From contig MSGV01000010.1 in NCBI GenBank assembly GCA_001940845.1, positions 124,001 through 188,000 of the forward strand: 64,000 nucleotides of DNA, in the 5' to 3' direction. Below the pieces are notes generated by a model, which worked only from the letters and a program-made list of their open reading frames with translations, made no database searches and was not told the DNA's origin. The position numbers were made by a program, and so were the translations under genes. Positions 35,732 to 45,136 of this stretch are shown in pieces (positions within the stretch are counted from its first letter, which is position 1; each line of letters begins with the position of its first letter). The stretch comes from Christensenellaceae bacterium Phil7 (GTDB lineage: Bacteria > Bacillota > Clostridia > Christensenellales > CAG-138).

Positions 35732-37369
35732 TTAGAAACCGAGTGCAGCACGCATGATGAGCGTTGCATCAAGGATGGTGATCTCGCCATCGCCATTCAT
35801 ATCGCAGAGGGCTGCTGCTTCATCGGAGAGGTTGATAAGGCTCAACGCATGGCGCATTACCATAACCGCATCCAATGTATCGACCACGCCATCACCATTC
35901 GCATCGCCGGGAACGCCGGGCATGCTGCCGGCTGCGCGGATGGTAAAGATCTCGGAATAGCCCATGCCGCAATCATAGACATAGGTGACCTCGGTGCAGC
36001 CTTCATCCAGGGTGAGGATATTTCCCTCAAGGCTTCCGCCCTGCCAGCCCGAAGTCCTGGTCAGATCGAAGCTGCCGGGAAGGGTTGCAAGATCAAAGCT
36101 GCCATCCTCGCCAAAATCGGCGATATAGACATTCTCCTCGCAGCCCAACGAAAAGATATTGGGGCAATTATCGATATTTATGCTGGTAAGCGCATTGCCG
36201 CTGCAATCTAGCGATTGAAGATTGGGATGATTGCTGACATCCAGCTCGGTCAGGTTATTGTTGTTGCAATAGAAGAACTCAAGCCTTGTATTGTTGCTGA
36301 TATCCAGCTCGCTGAGCTCGTTCCTCCCGCACATGAGCGTATTAAGCTCAGGATTATTGCTGATATCCAGCTCACTGAGCCGATTACCTTTGCACCAGAA
36401 ATTAACAAGCAATGGGTTATTGCTCACATCCAGCTCCGCAATTAAATTATCATAAACCTGCAGCATTGTGAGGTATGGATTATTCGATACATCGAGTTCA
36501 GTAAGCTGATTATTCCATGCAATCAAGCTTTCAAGGAGAGGGTTGCTGCTGACATCCAATTCGGTAACCACATTGCCCGCGATGCTGATCGTATTAAGCT
36601 CCGGGTTATGGCTGAAATCGATACAAGTGAACTGGTTGAAAATGCCTGCGAATGATTCAAGCAAAATGCAATTGCTGATATCGAGCTCCGTGAGCTGATT
36701 GAAACTACACTCCAGATAACGAAGTTCAGTATTGTTGCTCACATCCAGCTCCGTGATATTTGTATAATCACAGATTAAAGTATCCAGCTTCGTATTATTG
36801 GTAACATCGAGCCCGCTTTCACTGATCGGAAGCCCCATGCAATTAAGAAAACGAAGCTCCGTATTTCTGCTCACATCCAGCTCACTGATGCCATTCTCGC
36901 CGCACTGGAGCCGCTCGAGTGCGAGATTATTGCTGAGATCAAGCGCCGTGATGGAATTCTTATCACACGACATACCTTTAAGCTCCGTATTGTGGCTGAT
37001 ATCGAGCGCTTCGAGATAATTGCCGGTGCAATTCAGCGTCTCAAGGTTCGTAAAATACTCGATGCCGGTGAGATCGGTAATACCAGCGTAGCCTAAACTG
37101 AGGTCTGTTATCGCAGCAATCTCTTCATCATCAAGATAACCATCGCCATTCAAATCGAGGTATTGGGATATATGACCCTTAAAAACCCTATCCGGGAAGG
37201 TATCATTATTTATCGGCACAGGCTCACCCTTAAAATCGGTCAAAGCTGCTTCATCTCTGGCTGCCAGGGGCTTGCTGCCATTTCCCTGCACGAGCGCGAG
37301 GGAAGCGGTCGGGAGCACTGCCATCATAAGCATGATGGCGAGCATTGCTGAAAGAATACGTTTTTTCAT
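35732..37369 (-). CDS. Secreted leucine-rich-repeat protein with dockerin
   Basis: The 545-residue product has a signal peptide (MKKRILSAMLAIMLMMAVLP), an EF-hand-like DLNGDGYLDDEEI near residues 70-82, and about fifteen LRR units of 20-22 residues (LDVSNNTEL). A linker and a type I dockerin (GDANGDGVVDTLDAVMVMR, CDMNGDGEIT) end it. CGGAGG precedes ATG 37369. It is divergent from the ArsR-type regulator at 37618, sharing a 250-base region with a consensus promoter and a palindrome. It is presumably extracellular. Confidence 0.88.
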   Translation of the reverse strand: MKKRILSAMLAIMLMMAVLPTASLALVQGNGSKPLAARDEAALTDFKGEPVPINNDTFPDRVFKGHISQYLDLNGDGYLDDEEIAAITDLSLGYAGITDLTGIEYFTNLETLNCTGNYLEALDISHNTELKGMSCDKNSITALDLSNNLALERLQCGENGISELDVSRNTELRFLNCMGLPISESGLDVTNNTKLDTLICDYTNITELDVSNNTELRYLECSFNQLTELDISNCILLESFAGIFNQFTCIDFSHNPELNTISIAGNVVTELDVSSNPLLESLIAWNNQLTELDVSNNPYLTMLQVYDNLIAELDVSNNPLLVNFWCKGNRLSELDISNNPELNTLMCGRNELSELDISNNTRLEFFYCNNNNLTELDVSNHPNLQSLDCSGNALTSINIDNCPNIFSLGCEENVYIADFGEDGSFDLATLPGSFDLTRTSGWQGGSLEGNILTLDEGCTEVTYVYDCGMGYSEIFTIRAAGSMPGVPGDANGDGVVDTLDAVMVMRHALSLINLSDEAAALCDMNGDGEITILDATLIMRAALGF

Positions 37370-37489
37370 GATTGACCTCCGGTCTTTTATTTTTGTTTAT
37401 TCATCGCCTGCATCAATTCTGCAAAGCATTTTGATATAATACCCTGCTAAATCCCCGCTGGCGAAGCATAACCTGGATCATGTTTTTAT

Positions 37490-37514
37490 GGTACTGTATA
37501 ACGTAGAAGTACCT
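37490..37514. promoter_or_regulatory. Operator candidate GGTACT-N13-AGTACC
   Basis: A spaced palindrome 11 bases downstream of the LRR -10 box (minus strand), where the transcript starts. Probable target of the divergent regulator. Confidence 0.45.
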
Positions 37515-37524
37515 TGCACTAAAA

Positions 37525-37553
37525 ATATAACATGCTTTTGGGGATCTGTCAAT
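37525..37553 (-). promoter_or_regulatory. Promoter of the LRR gene at 37369
   Basis: Minus strand TTGACA (37548-37553), 17 bases, TATATT (37525-37530). Confidence 0.8.
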
Positions 37554-37575
37554 AGTTTTTTTAAAAAAATTATGC

Positions 37576-37581
37576 TATAAT
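37576..37581 (+). promoter_or_regulatory. -10 box of the regulator at 37618
   Basis: TATAAT in the context ATGCTATAATT, with a weak -35; 36 bases before the ATG. Confidence 0.5.
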
Positions 37582-37617
37582 TATCATGTAAATTAAGCCA
37601 ATCGACAGGAGCATAAT

Positions 37618-38733
37618 ATGATCTACCGCGAACCGATACCCGTATTCGAAGCACACTGCTTTCTCACCGGTCTGACCTCCGGATTTGAGGATCTGACCGC
37701 CATACAGAGGCATTTCAGCAATAATGCCGATATCAGAGCCGAATTTTCGCAATACTACAGCGCATTGCTGAGGATCAACGAAACGCTGAAAAATGCCGTG
37801 ACCGCGTCAAAATACGATATTGATACGCTCTATATGCCCCTGCTGAAAAAAACAGGCGATGATACCGATATTCTATTTACGCATACCATTGCAAGCTGCT
37901 TTATAATGGAAGGAGCCGATGCATTCAGATGCTATGATGACGATACGGTATTTGAGATAATCCGCAAAAATTCAGAAAACATCATATCCATCATATTTGA
38001 TATTTTTTTCAATGAGAATGGAGCGCCTTCCGCAGATAAACCGATAGAACTGCCCATTCTGCTCGAATCGATCGTCAATTCCGATTATAGCGAGCAAGCC
38101 AAGCTCACCCTGGTCGATGTTGCGGCCACTCCTCTGAAATATGCCGAAAGGCTGATCGAGCTGCTGAAGCCCGTTATGGCCGCTTTCCGGGAATGCGAAG
38201 CCCTCTATGCTCCATTGGTTCAGAAATACAATAATATTTTCGAAGAGATCCCTACCGAGAAAGAGTTCATTCAGTATTTCTGCCATTCATCCTTCAGCGA
38301 TATCGAATTTTTTGATATATATCCAATAATCACGATGCCTTTGAACCGAATTGTTTCCATAAGCGATTCTCATGATGGGCATGGGAGCGCGCTCATCGGA
38401 GTTCTATCCTATTGGATTTCAAAGCGGCTGAATACCCGCGATCTTGAAAGCGAATTGGTCGTATTCATGGATGTGCTATCGAATAAAAACCGCATAAGGA
38501 TCATAAAAGAGCTTTCAATGGGCAAGAAATTCGGACGTGAGCTTGCCGAAAAGCTGCATCTGACAAATGGCAGCATATCGCAAAGCCTCAACCAACTTGT
38601 CCGAGCCGGACTCATTAAGATTGAGGATGTCGGAGCAAAGGTCTATTGCTCTGTGGATAAGGCGGGCGCAAGAAGGCTTGTGAATCTCATCATAGAACTG
38701 TTTGATCTGGATGGAGATCAGGCGGAGGATTGA
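37618..38733 (+). CDS. ArsR-type winged-helix regulator with large N-terminal domain, group 1
   Basis: The 371-residue protein starts MIYREPIPVFEAHCFLTGL after ACAGGAG, the same start and ribosome site as the regulator at 9728. The winged helix is at residues about 285-365 (MDVLSNKNRIRIIKELSMG, LHLTNGSISQSLNQL). The N-terminal 280 residues are helical, without cysteine-pair metal sites of classic ArsR sensors, so the signal is not evidently a metal. It is divergent from the LRR gene at 37369 and probably represses it (inference). Confidence 0.8.
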   Translation: MIYREPIPVFEAHCFLTGLTSGFEDLTAIQRHFSNNADIRAEFSQYYSALLRINETLKNAVTASKYDIDTLYMPLLKKTGDDTDILFTHTIASCFIMEGADAFRCYDDDTVFEIIRKNSENIISIIFDIFFNENGAPSADKPIELPILLESIVNSDYSEQAKLTLVDVAATPLKYAERLIELLKPVMAAFRECEALYAPLVQKYNNIFEEIPTEKEFIQYFCHSSFSDIEFFDIYPIITMPLNRIVSISDSHDGHGSALIGVLSYWISKRLNTRDLESELVVFMDVLSNKNRIRIIKELSMGKKFGRELAEKLHLTNGSISQSLNQLVRAGLIKIEDVGAKVYCSVDKAGARRLVNLIIELFDLDGDQAED

Positions 38734-38762
38734 GCATCCGCCCGGAATATTGATTATATAGC

Positions 38763-38792
38763 AAAAACGACAGGCAACAGCCTGTCGTTTTT
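38763..38792 (+). terminator. Terminator of the regulator at 37618
   Basis: AAAAACGACAGG pairs perfectly with CCTGTCGTTTTT around a six-base loop. Confidence 0.88.
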
Positions 38793-38817
38793 GCTATCTT
38801 CTTCCCCTTCAGGGAAT

Positions 38818-38893
38818 TCATTGCTTCTTCCTATTTGTTTTTTTGTGAATTATGAGAAAAGAGTTCGGGCAGCCGCATCGCTGTGGCAGCCCG
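38818..38893 (-). repeat. Conserved 3' element of LRR genes, copy 3
   Basis: Hairpin at 38866-38893 (CGGGCTGCC with GGCAGCCCG-like arms, one mismatch), spacer, TAGGAAGAAGCAATGA at 38818-38833 in gene orientation. Confidence 0.7.
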
Positions 38894-38932
38894 ATCAACA
38901 GGGGGTTTCAGTTTCCTAAGAGTGAGCGTCCT

Positions 38933-40726
38933 TTAGAAACCGAGCGCAGCGCGCATGACGAGCGTTGCATCAAGGATGGTGATCTCGCCATCGCCATTCA
39001 TATCGCAGAGGGCTGCTGCTTCATCGGAGAGCGTTATAAGATTCAGTGCATGACGCATGACGAGCACTGCATCGGCTGTATCGACTGCACCATCGCCATT
39101 CGCATCGCCGGGAATGCCGAGGGTACTGCCGTCAACGCGGATGGTGAATGTCGCAATTTTATCCATGCCGCAATCATAGGTATAGGTGACCTCGTCTGCA
39201 CCTTCATCAAGGGTCAGGATATTGCCCTGTACGCTTCCGCCAACCCAATTGGAAGCTTTGCTGACATCGAAGCTGCCGGGAAGGGTGGAAAGATCGAAAG
39301 TGCCATCGGCTGTGAAATTGGCGGCATAGCTATTTTGATCGCAGGAAAACTCATTAATGTTCACGCAATATCTGATATTTAAGCTTGTCAGCGCATTGTT
39401 ATCACAGAACAAATTTTCAAGTCTGAAATTGCTGCTGACATCCAGTTCGGTCAGGTTATTGTCGGAGCAATCCAGCTGCCAGAGCTCAGGATTATTGCTG
39501 ACATCCAGCTCGGTAAGTTGATTGCCGGAGCAATCCAAAAAGTCGATCCATGCGTTATTACTGACATCCAATTCGGTCAGGTTATTGTCGGAGCAATCTA
39601 ACGTCCTAAGCGTAGGTACACTGCTAATGTCTATTTCGTCCAATTGACAATCCGAGCACACCAGAAAAGAAAGGTTAGAATTGCCGCTCAGGTTTGGAAA
39701 CTCTGCGAACATGTTGCTCGCTATATCAAGCTCTCTTAGCTCAGGATTATTGCTCAAATCCAGCTCGGTCAGCCGGTTGTTTTGGCAATACAGATTAATA
39801 AGCTCAGGATTATTGCTGATATCCAGCTCGGTTAGCTGATTGTCGGCGCAGTACATATACATAAGCGCGGGATTGCTGCTCACATCCAGCTCGGTCAGCT
39901 GATTATTCTCGCAATACAGGAATCCAAGCATTGGGTTGCCGCTCAGATCCAACTCGGTCAACTGATTATCAAAGCAGCTCAGGCGCACAAGCGCAGGGCA
40001 ATTGCTGACATCGATTTCCGTCAAGAGATTATCCGGGCAGCCCACTGTCGTAAGCGCAGGGTTATTGCTGATATTCAGCTCGGTAAGCTGATTGAAGCTT
40101 GCATACAGCACGCTAAGCTGGGGACTGCTGCTGACATCCAATTCGGTCAGCATATTTTCAATGCAGTATAGCTCCACGAGTGCGGGATTATTGCTCACGT
40201 TCAGCTCGGTCAGCTGATTAGTGGAGCAATATAGTCTCGCAAGCGCAGGATTGCCGCTCACGTCCAACTCGGTCAGTTGATTATTGGCGCAATCCAGATA
40301 ATTAAGCGCAGTACAGCCGCTCACATTCAGCTCGGTAAGCTGATTATCGGAGCAAAATATACTCTCAAGCGCAGTATTGCGGCTCACGTCCAGCCTGGTC
40401 AGCTGATTGAAGCTGCAATACAAAACTGTGATCGCAGTAAAATACTCGATGCCGCTAAGGTCGGATACGCCAAGAAAAGGAACAGAGATATAATCTACTG
40501 AAAGCTCCTCTTCGCTGAGAACACCATCATTATTGGTATCGTATGTTGTGCTTACATATTCCATGAAAATCTCGTCAGGAAAGTTAGACGGACTTATTCC
40601 AACGGGCTCACCCTTGACCGTCGCAGGTTGGCTTACCTTCGGCACGGTGAGTGCGAGTGACGCGGTCGGGAGCACTGCGAGCAGAAGCGCAATGGCGAGC
40701 AGCGCAGCGAGGGTACGATTTTTCAT
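38933..40726 (-). CDS. Secreted leucine-rich-repeat protein with dockerin
   Basis: From ATG 40724-40726 (AAGGAGG eight bases upstream) the product has 597 residues. A signal peptide (MKNRTLAALLAIALLLAVLP) precedes an EF-hand-like DTNNDGVLSEEEL, about twenty LRR units (NNQLTELDVSGNPAL) and a dockerin (GDANGDGAVDTADAVLVMR, CDMNGDGEIT). The frame is open upstream to 40804, but that part includes the promoter. It is divergent from the regulator at 40936. Repeats are near-identical in places at the DNA level, so unit number can vary. Confidence 0.88.
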   Translation of the reverse strand: MKNRTLAALLAIALLLAVLPTASLALTVPKVSQPATVKGEPVGISPSNFPDEIFMEYVSTTYDTNNDGVLSEEELSVDYISVPFLGVSDLSGIEYFTAITVLYCSFNQLTRLDVSRNTALESIFCSDNQLTELNVSGCTALNYLDCANNQLTELDVSGNPALARLYCSTNQLTELNVSNNPALVELYCIENMLTELDVSSSPQLSVLYASFNQLTELNISNNPALTTVGCPDNLLTEIDVSNCPALVRLSCFDNQLTELDLSGNPMLGFLYCENNQLTELDVSSNPALMYMYCADNQLTELDISNNPELINLYCQNNRLTELDLSNNPELRELDIASNMFAEFPNLSGNSNLSFLVCSDCQLDEIDISSVPTLRTLDCSDNNLTELDVSNNAWIDFLDCSGNQLTELDVSNNPELWQLDCSDNNLTELDVSSNFRLENLFCDNNALTSLNIRYCVNINEFSCDQNSYAANFTADGTFDLSTLPGSFDVSKASNWVGGSVQGNILTLDEGADEVTYTYDCGMDKIATFTIRVDGSTLGIPGDANGDGAVDTADAVLVMRHALNLITLSDEAAALCDMNGDGEITILDATLVMRAALGF

Positions 40727-40775
40727 AATTTGCCTCCTTCGGAAGATAACTTCCATTTCTTCGTACTGTATAAAT

Positions 40776-40804
40776 ATAATAGCATAAAAATTTTTGCCTG
40801 TCAA
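40776..40804 (-). promoter_or_regulatory. Promoter of the LRR gene at 40726
   Basis: Minus strand TTGACA (40799-40804), 17 bases, TATTAT (40776-40781). Confidence 0.8.
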
Positions 40805-40817
40805 TAGTTTTTATCCC

Positions 40818-40846
40818 TTGACAGGCAAAAAAATATTTGCTATAAT
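40818..40846 (+). promoter_or_regulatory. Promoter of the regulator at 40936, with spacer palindrome
   Basis: TTGACA (40818-40823), 17 bases, TATAAT (40841-40846). The spacer holds GCAAA-N6-TTTGC (40825-40840), conserved at the regulator gene 44042, so a regulator binding it would block its own promoter. Confidence 0.8.
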
Positions 40847-40935
40847 GGCAGTAGAATAGGAAAGCTATGCTCGAAGAGCGGGCAAAAGCGATGATTCTTT
40901 GAAAATAGCTATTCCTTAAAATGGGAGGAATGATA

Positions 40936-42030
40936 ATGCATCATATAATTGACAGGATAAATCCAATATATGAAGCGATTAATTTTTTGAAGGACAGGTC
41001 ATGCGGAGCGAATGCAGCAGGGATAATTGAAATGGGGAGCGCTCAGCATCCCGGAATGAGACCATTCATAGCGGAGCTGGCCAAGCCGATAGCGGAGCTG
41101 GAGGAGCTGATTGCTGCAAATGTGGATCTTGAGAAGATCGACGCAAGCGGCTATTTCATGCCGTTTTCCAATTCCAAGCTCAACCCATGCCTTGCGGATA
41201 TGATCTTTGTGCCAAGCATCTATTGCGGCTTCATTACGGATCTGGATGAGCTGGTTGAAAAGCTCATATCCATGCCGGAGGAGCTTCGCACCCATCGCTT
41301 CATATGCAATCTCAATCCGGAGGCGGAGGATTTGGGTATTAATTCAAAGAACTTTCTGGATTTTGTGCTCTCGATCAATATCGATGATACGAGCAAGCTA
41401 AGCGTCCTCAATTGCTATAATAACTACGCAAAATTCACCCTTGAGATTGCAGAGCTGATACGCCCCGTGGTCAATTGCATAAAGGCAAATGAGGAGCTTT
41501 TCAGCAGTTATATAAAGGATTGGCGCGCAGATATCGAGACCATTGATAATTTAAGTGCATTTATTTCTAAATACTATAATCTTCTGATTCCCGATAATGT
41601 TGATTACACCATATTTCCGACCTTTATGTTCGGGCTGCTCTTCGATGCTATCACATGGAAGGATCAATATGGAGGAACGGGCAGGCATATCGGCGAATTC
41701 GCCTCAAGCTATGCAATGGTGCGGTATCTGAAGGCACTGGCAAGCGAGAATACTACGCCGAGAACCATCGAGATATTGAAGGGTTTGGCGGATGAAACTC
41801 GCTTCGAGCTGCTCAAATGCATAAACGAGGAGCCAATATATGGCTATGCGCTTGCAGAAAAATTTGATATGACCCACCAAAAAATATTCTATCATATGTC
41901 TAAAATGCTCGTTCCCGGCATCGTTGAATGCAATGTGCAAAACGGAAAAACCTACTATTCAATAAATCGAAAGACCATCGATGAACTTATCTTCGCATTG
42001 GAGCCATTCAGCAGCAAAAAATTGGATTGA
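40936..42030 (+). CDS. ArsR-type winged-helix regulator with large N-terminal domain, group 2
   Basis: The 364-residue protein starts at ATG 40936 with GGGAGG seven bases upstream. It has an unknown N-terminal domain (MHHIIDRINPIYEAINFL, SIYCGFITDLDELV) and a C-terminal winged helix from about residue 275 (EILKGLADETRFELLKCIN, KFDMTHQKIFYHMSKML, KTYYSINRKTI). The helix-turn-helix half is almost identical to that of 44042, while the first half is only about 50 percent identical by eye. It is divergent from the LRR gene at 40726. Confidence 0.8.
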   Translation: MHHIIDRINPIYEAINFLKDRSCGANAAGIIEMGSAQHPGMRPFIAELAKPIAELEELIAANVDLEKIDASGYFMPFSNSKLNPCLADMIFVPSIYCGFITDLDELVEKLISMPEELRTHRFICNLNPEAEDLGINSKNFLDFVLSINIDDTSKLSVLNCYNNYAKFTLEIAELIRPVVNCIKANEELFSSYIKDWRADIETIDNLSAFISKYYNLLIPDNVDYTIFPTFMFGLLFDAITWKDQYGGTGRHIGEFASSYAMVRYLKALASENTTPRTIEILKGLADETRFELLKCINEEPIYGYALAEKFDMTHQKIFYHMSKMLVPGIVECNVQNGKTYYSINRKTIDELIFALEPFSSKKLD

Positions 42031-42109
42031 ACAGCACTTAGCAAAATGATGATTTGAGAAAGGATTGCATAAAAAAGTTTTCCGGAACACAAGCGGCAAG
42101 GCATATATG
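42031..42109 (+). repeat. Duplicated 3' flank of group 2 regulators, copy 1
   Basis: TTAG.AAAATGATGATTTG and the following 60 bases recur almost unchanged after the regulator at 44042 (45137-45211), showing that the regulator module was duplicated together with its 3' flank. Confidence 0.75.
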
Positions 42110-42122
42110 TCCGCCGCTTTTT
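42091..42122 (+). terminator. Terminator of the regulator at 40936
   Basis: AAGCGGC pairs with GCCGCTT, followed by T-run. Confidence 0.7.
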
Positions 42123-42178
42123 CAACCCCTTTATTCTATCTTTTTCGCTCTGCCGGATTCTCCTTCCTCACCAAAAAT

Positions 42179-42256
42179 TCATTGCTTCTTCCTATTTGTT
42201 TTTTTGTGAATATGAGAGAAGAGTTTGGGCTGCCGCAGCACTGCGGCAGCCCAAAC
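42179..42256 (-). repeat. Conserved 3' element of LRR genes, copy 4
   Basis: A perfect 16-bp hairpin (42223-42256, GTTTGGGCTGCCGCAG with its complement), spacer, TAGGAAGAAGCAATGA at 42179-42194 in gene orientation. Confidence 0.75.
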
Positions 42257-42293
42257 AACAGAGGTTTTTCAAGCCTTGAAGTATGAAAAGCTT

Positions 42294-43634
42294 TTAGAAA
42301 CCGAGTGCAGCACGCATGATGAGCGTTGCATCAAGGATTGTGATCTCGCCATCGCCATTCATATCGCAGAGGGCGGCTGCTTCATCGGAAAGGGTGGTGA
42401 GGCTCAACGCATGGCGCATGACGAGCACTGCATCGGATGTATCGACCACGCCATCGCCGTTTGCATCGCCTGGGATTGCGGAACCATCGGGTTCAAATCT
42501 TGCAATCCAATCCATATCACGGATATCGGCGGATACCAGATCATGACTTGCGTTTTCATCCATGAGGTTGCCATCAATATCGTACCAGCCCACAAAGCTG
42601 TAACCCGCCGAGGGTTTTGCTTCAATGCGATAGACCTTATGGCCATAGTCCTCATGATAGTAATAGTTATAGATGATTCCAACATATCCGCCCGCAGTAG
42701 AATCCAAATTGATGTCGCAGGGGAAGTAATCGGGATGTGAAGCCGATCTGCCCTCACTTGCATACCTTATGCTCTCCATCGGATTATCCAGGGTGCTTAA
42801 TACCTCTATCATAGCATTTGCACTAAGATCAAGCTCAGTGAGCTGGTTCTCATCACACCAAACCGCAGTGACCAGCTCGTTATGCGAAAGATCAAGCTCT
42901 GTTAGCAGGTTGCCTCCGCATGAAAGCGCATTAAGCTCCGGATTATGCGAAAGATCAAGCTCCGAAATATTGTTATTCATGCAATACAGGCTGACAAGAG
43001 CCGGATTACAGCTTACATCGAGCTCCGTGAGAAGATTATCATTGAAATCCAAAATTCCCAAATCCGGATTATGCGACACATCAATCGAGCTTATTGCATT
43101 GGCTTCTCCTACGATGTTATAGAGTGCCTCACAGGATGAAATATCGATCTCCGTAAGCAAATTCACTGAGCAGTAGATGTCACGAAGCTTTATGCAGCCG
43201 GTGAAGTCCACATCGGATATCTGATTATTGGTGAATTCCAAGGAGATAAGCTCCGAACAGTAGCTCAAATCGAGGGTGCCGCAAAGTTTGCTGCTCGTGC
43301 TGTCTGAATAATCATAGCAGGAGATATTGAGCGCATAGAGGCGATTTTCTCCATCTACTGTCAACCATTCCAGATCATAGGGCGATACCCAGGTTTCGGG
43401 CACGTCCGGATCATAGTTAGAAGAAACCTTCGCTCCGTTTTTGATGCCATCAGCATCTTCGATCTCGAAGAACGCACGAAGTTTAAGATAATCATTTTCA
43501 TTATAACCTTCTGGAACGACCACGTCATCGGATACAACCTGTGCCGAAGCAATCGCCGAGGCTAATATGCCGGTCGGAAGTGCCGTCAGAACCAGCAGCA
43601 TTGCCAGCAAGACAGCGAGGGTACGTTTTTTCAT
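42294..43634 (-). CDS. Secreted leucine-rich-repeat protein with dockerin, shorter variant
   Basis: The 446-residue product has a signal peptide (MKKRTLAVLLAMLLVLTALP), a distinct N-terminal domain without the EF-hand stretch, about nine LRR units (FNDNLLTELDVSCNPAL), and a beta domain with SAGYSFVGWYDIDGN resembling a Listeria-Bacteroides (Flg_new) repeat. A type I dockerin almost identical to the others ends it. TTAGGAGG precedes ATG 43634. It is divergent from the regulator at 44042. Confidence 0.87.
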   Translation of the reverse strand: MKKRTLAVLLAMLLVLTALPTGILASAIASAQVVSDDVVVPEGYNENDYLKLRAFFEIEDADGIKNGAKVSSNYDPDVPETWVSPYDLEWLTVDGENRLYALNISCYDYSDSTSSKLCGTLDLSYCSELISLEFTNNQISDVDFTGCIKLRDIYCSVNLLTEIDISSCEALYNIVGEANAISSIDVSHNPDLGILDFNDNLLTELDVSCNPALVSLYCMNNNISELDLSHNPELNALSCGGNLLTELDLSHNELVTAVWCDENQLTELDLSANAMIEVLSTLDNPMESIRYASEGRSASHPDYFPCDINLDSTAGGYVGIIYNYYYHEDYGHKVYRIEAKPSAGYSFVGWYDIDGNLMDENASHDLVSADIRDMDWIARFEPDGSAIPGDANGDGVVDTSDAVLVMRHALSLTTLSDEAAALCDMNGDGEITILDATLIMRAALGF

Positions 43635-43793
43635 GGGATTTCCTCCTAAATGAATTTATTTGGCGGGCAAAGCCCCGACATTTACCTGCCGGATATTCTT
43701 AAAACTAAAAAAATCCGGTTTCTGCTCCAATGAGAATGGATTCAACTCCGTGTACCTGTCTCATGAAGTTTGCTCATTTTTTTAAGCATCAAC

Positions 43794-43822
43794 ATGATAA
43801 CATAATTTTTTTTGCACGTCAA
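43794..43822 (-). promoter_or_regulatory. Promoter of the LRR gene at 43634
   Basis: Minus strand TTGACG (43817-43822), 17 bases, TATCAT (43794-43799); leader about 150 bases. Confidence 0.7.
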
Positions 43823-43953
43823 GCCCTTTTGGTACTTTTCTCAAATTTTTTTGCATTAAATTAATTAATCATAAAAAACAATGACTTCATCATCACTTTT
43901 TCGCTACATTTCGATTTATGCGCTGATAAAATGAATAAAATTTTGCTTTTGTA

Positions 43954-43982
43954 TTGACATGCAAAAAATTCTTTGCTATAAT
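43954..43982 (+). promoter_or_regulatory. Promoter of the regulator at 44042, with spacer palindrome
   Basis: TTGACA (43954-43959), 17 bases, TATAAT (43977-43982). The spacer is GCAAA-N6-TTTGC (43961-43976), as at 40825-40840. Confidence 0.82.
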
Positions 43983-44041
43983 TTCTTTCATAATTCATAC
44001 ATGAAAAGGTATGGGTAAATAAAATCAAGAAAGAGATTATA

Positions 44042-45136
44042 ATGAAGCAGATCATCGATAGGATAAATCCAGTTTATGAAGCAATAAGATATTTAAAGAA
44101 CGCAGCCAGCGGTTCAAAGTACACGGATCTCATTGAGCTTGGGTATGCTAAGCATCCGGATCTAAAGAATTTGATAAACGAGCTATTGGCGCCGATGTCT
44201 GAATTGGAAACCATAATTCAATCTTCTGTCGATGTTGACAGCATTGCATCAAGCAAATATTTCCTTCCCTTTTCCAATTTTTCTTCGGATCTATGCCTTG
44301 CAAACATCCTTTTTGATCCAATACTTTATTGCGGATTCATCACCAATTTGGATGAGCTCGTTTCGAAGCTGACGGCAATGCCCGATGAGCTGCGCATCAA
44401 GCGATTTGTTTGCAGCATCAGTACCGAATCGCCAATAGACAGCCAAGTCGATTCCAAATCGTTCCTTGGATTCATCCTATCCTTAAATCTTGATGATTCC
44501 GCTAAGCTCGGAATAATAAACTGCTATCATAACTATGATTCATGCGTTTCTGAGGTTGCAGAACTGATTCGTCCCATCGTAGACTGTATCACTCAAAATG
44601 AAAGCCTTTTCAATGACCGTATAGCCGAATGGAAAGCTGATATAGAATCCATTGGCTGTTTCGATCAGTTTGTTTCCGATCACTATCATTTTCAACTGCC
44701 CACGGGTGAATATATGATTTTCCCAACGTTCATGTGCGGTCTGCTCATGGATATTTTTGCATGGAATGATGAATATAGCGGCAGCGGTATGCCCATTGGT
44801 GCCATTGCCTCCAGTTATGGAATGGTCAAATATATTGATGCACTTTCAAACGAAAGCAAGACCATCAGAACGGTCGAGATCCTGAAGGGTTTGGCGGATG
44901 AAACTCGCTTTGAACTGCTCAAATGTATAAACGATGCGCCTACATATGGCACTGCGCTTGCCGAAAAATTTGATATGACCCACCAAAAAATATTCTATCA
45001 TATGTCTAAAATGCTCGTTCCCGGCATCGTGGAATGCAATGCGCAAAACGGAAAAACCTACTATTCAATAAATCGAAAGACCATTGATGAACTCATCGAT
45101 GCATTGCAGCAATTCAGCAGCAAAAAATCGGATTGA
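44042..45136 (+). CDS. ArsR-type winged-helix regulator with large N-terminal domain, group 2
   Basis: The 364-residue paralogue of 40936 (MKQIIDRINPVYEAIRYL, CGFITNLDELVSKL) has the same C-terminal winged helix (KGLADETRFELLKCIN, KFDMTHQKIFYHMSKML). AAAGAG precedes the ATG. It is divergent from the LRR gene at 43634. The DNA from about 44890 to 45211 is nearly identical to 41783-42100, a probable gene-conversion or recent-duplication tract. Confidence 0.8.
   Translation: MKQIIDRINPVYEAIRYLKNAASGSKYTDLIELGYAKHPDLKNLINELLAPMSELETIIQSSVDVDSIASSKYFLPFSNFSSDLCLANILFDPILYCGFITNLDELVSKLTAMPDELRIKRFVCSISTESPIDSQVDSKSFLGFILSLNLDDSAKLGIINCYHNYDSCVSEVAELIRPIVDCITQNESLFNDRIAEWKADIESIGCFDQFVSDHYHFQLPTGEYMIFPTFMCGLLMDIFAWNDEYSGSGMPIGAIASSYGMVKYIDALSNESKTIRTVEILKGLADETRFELLKCINDAPTYGTALAEKFDMTHQKIFYHMSKMLVPGIVECNAQNGKTYYSINRKTIDELIDALQQFSSKKSD

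Larger units (their letters stand above)
43635..44041. other. Divergent regulatory region between LRR gene and group 2 regulator
   Basis: Holds two promoters (43794-43822 minus, 43954-43982 plus) in an AT-rich stretch. No RNA gene seen. Confidence 0.6.
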
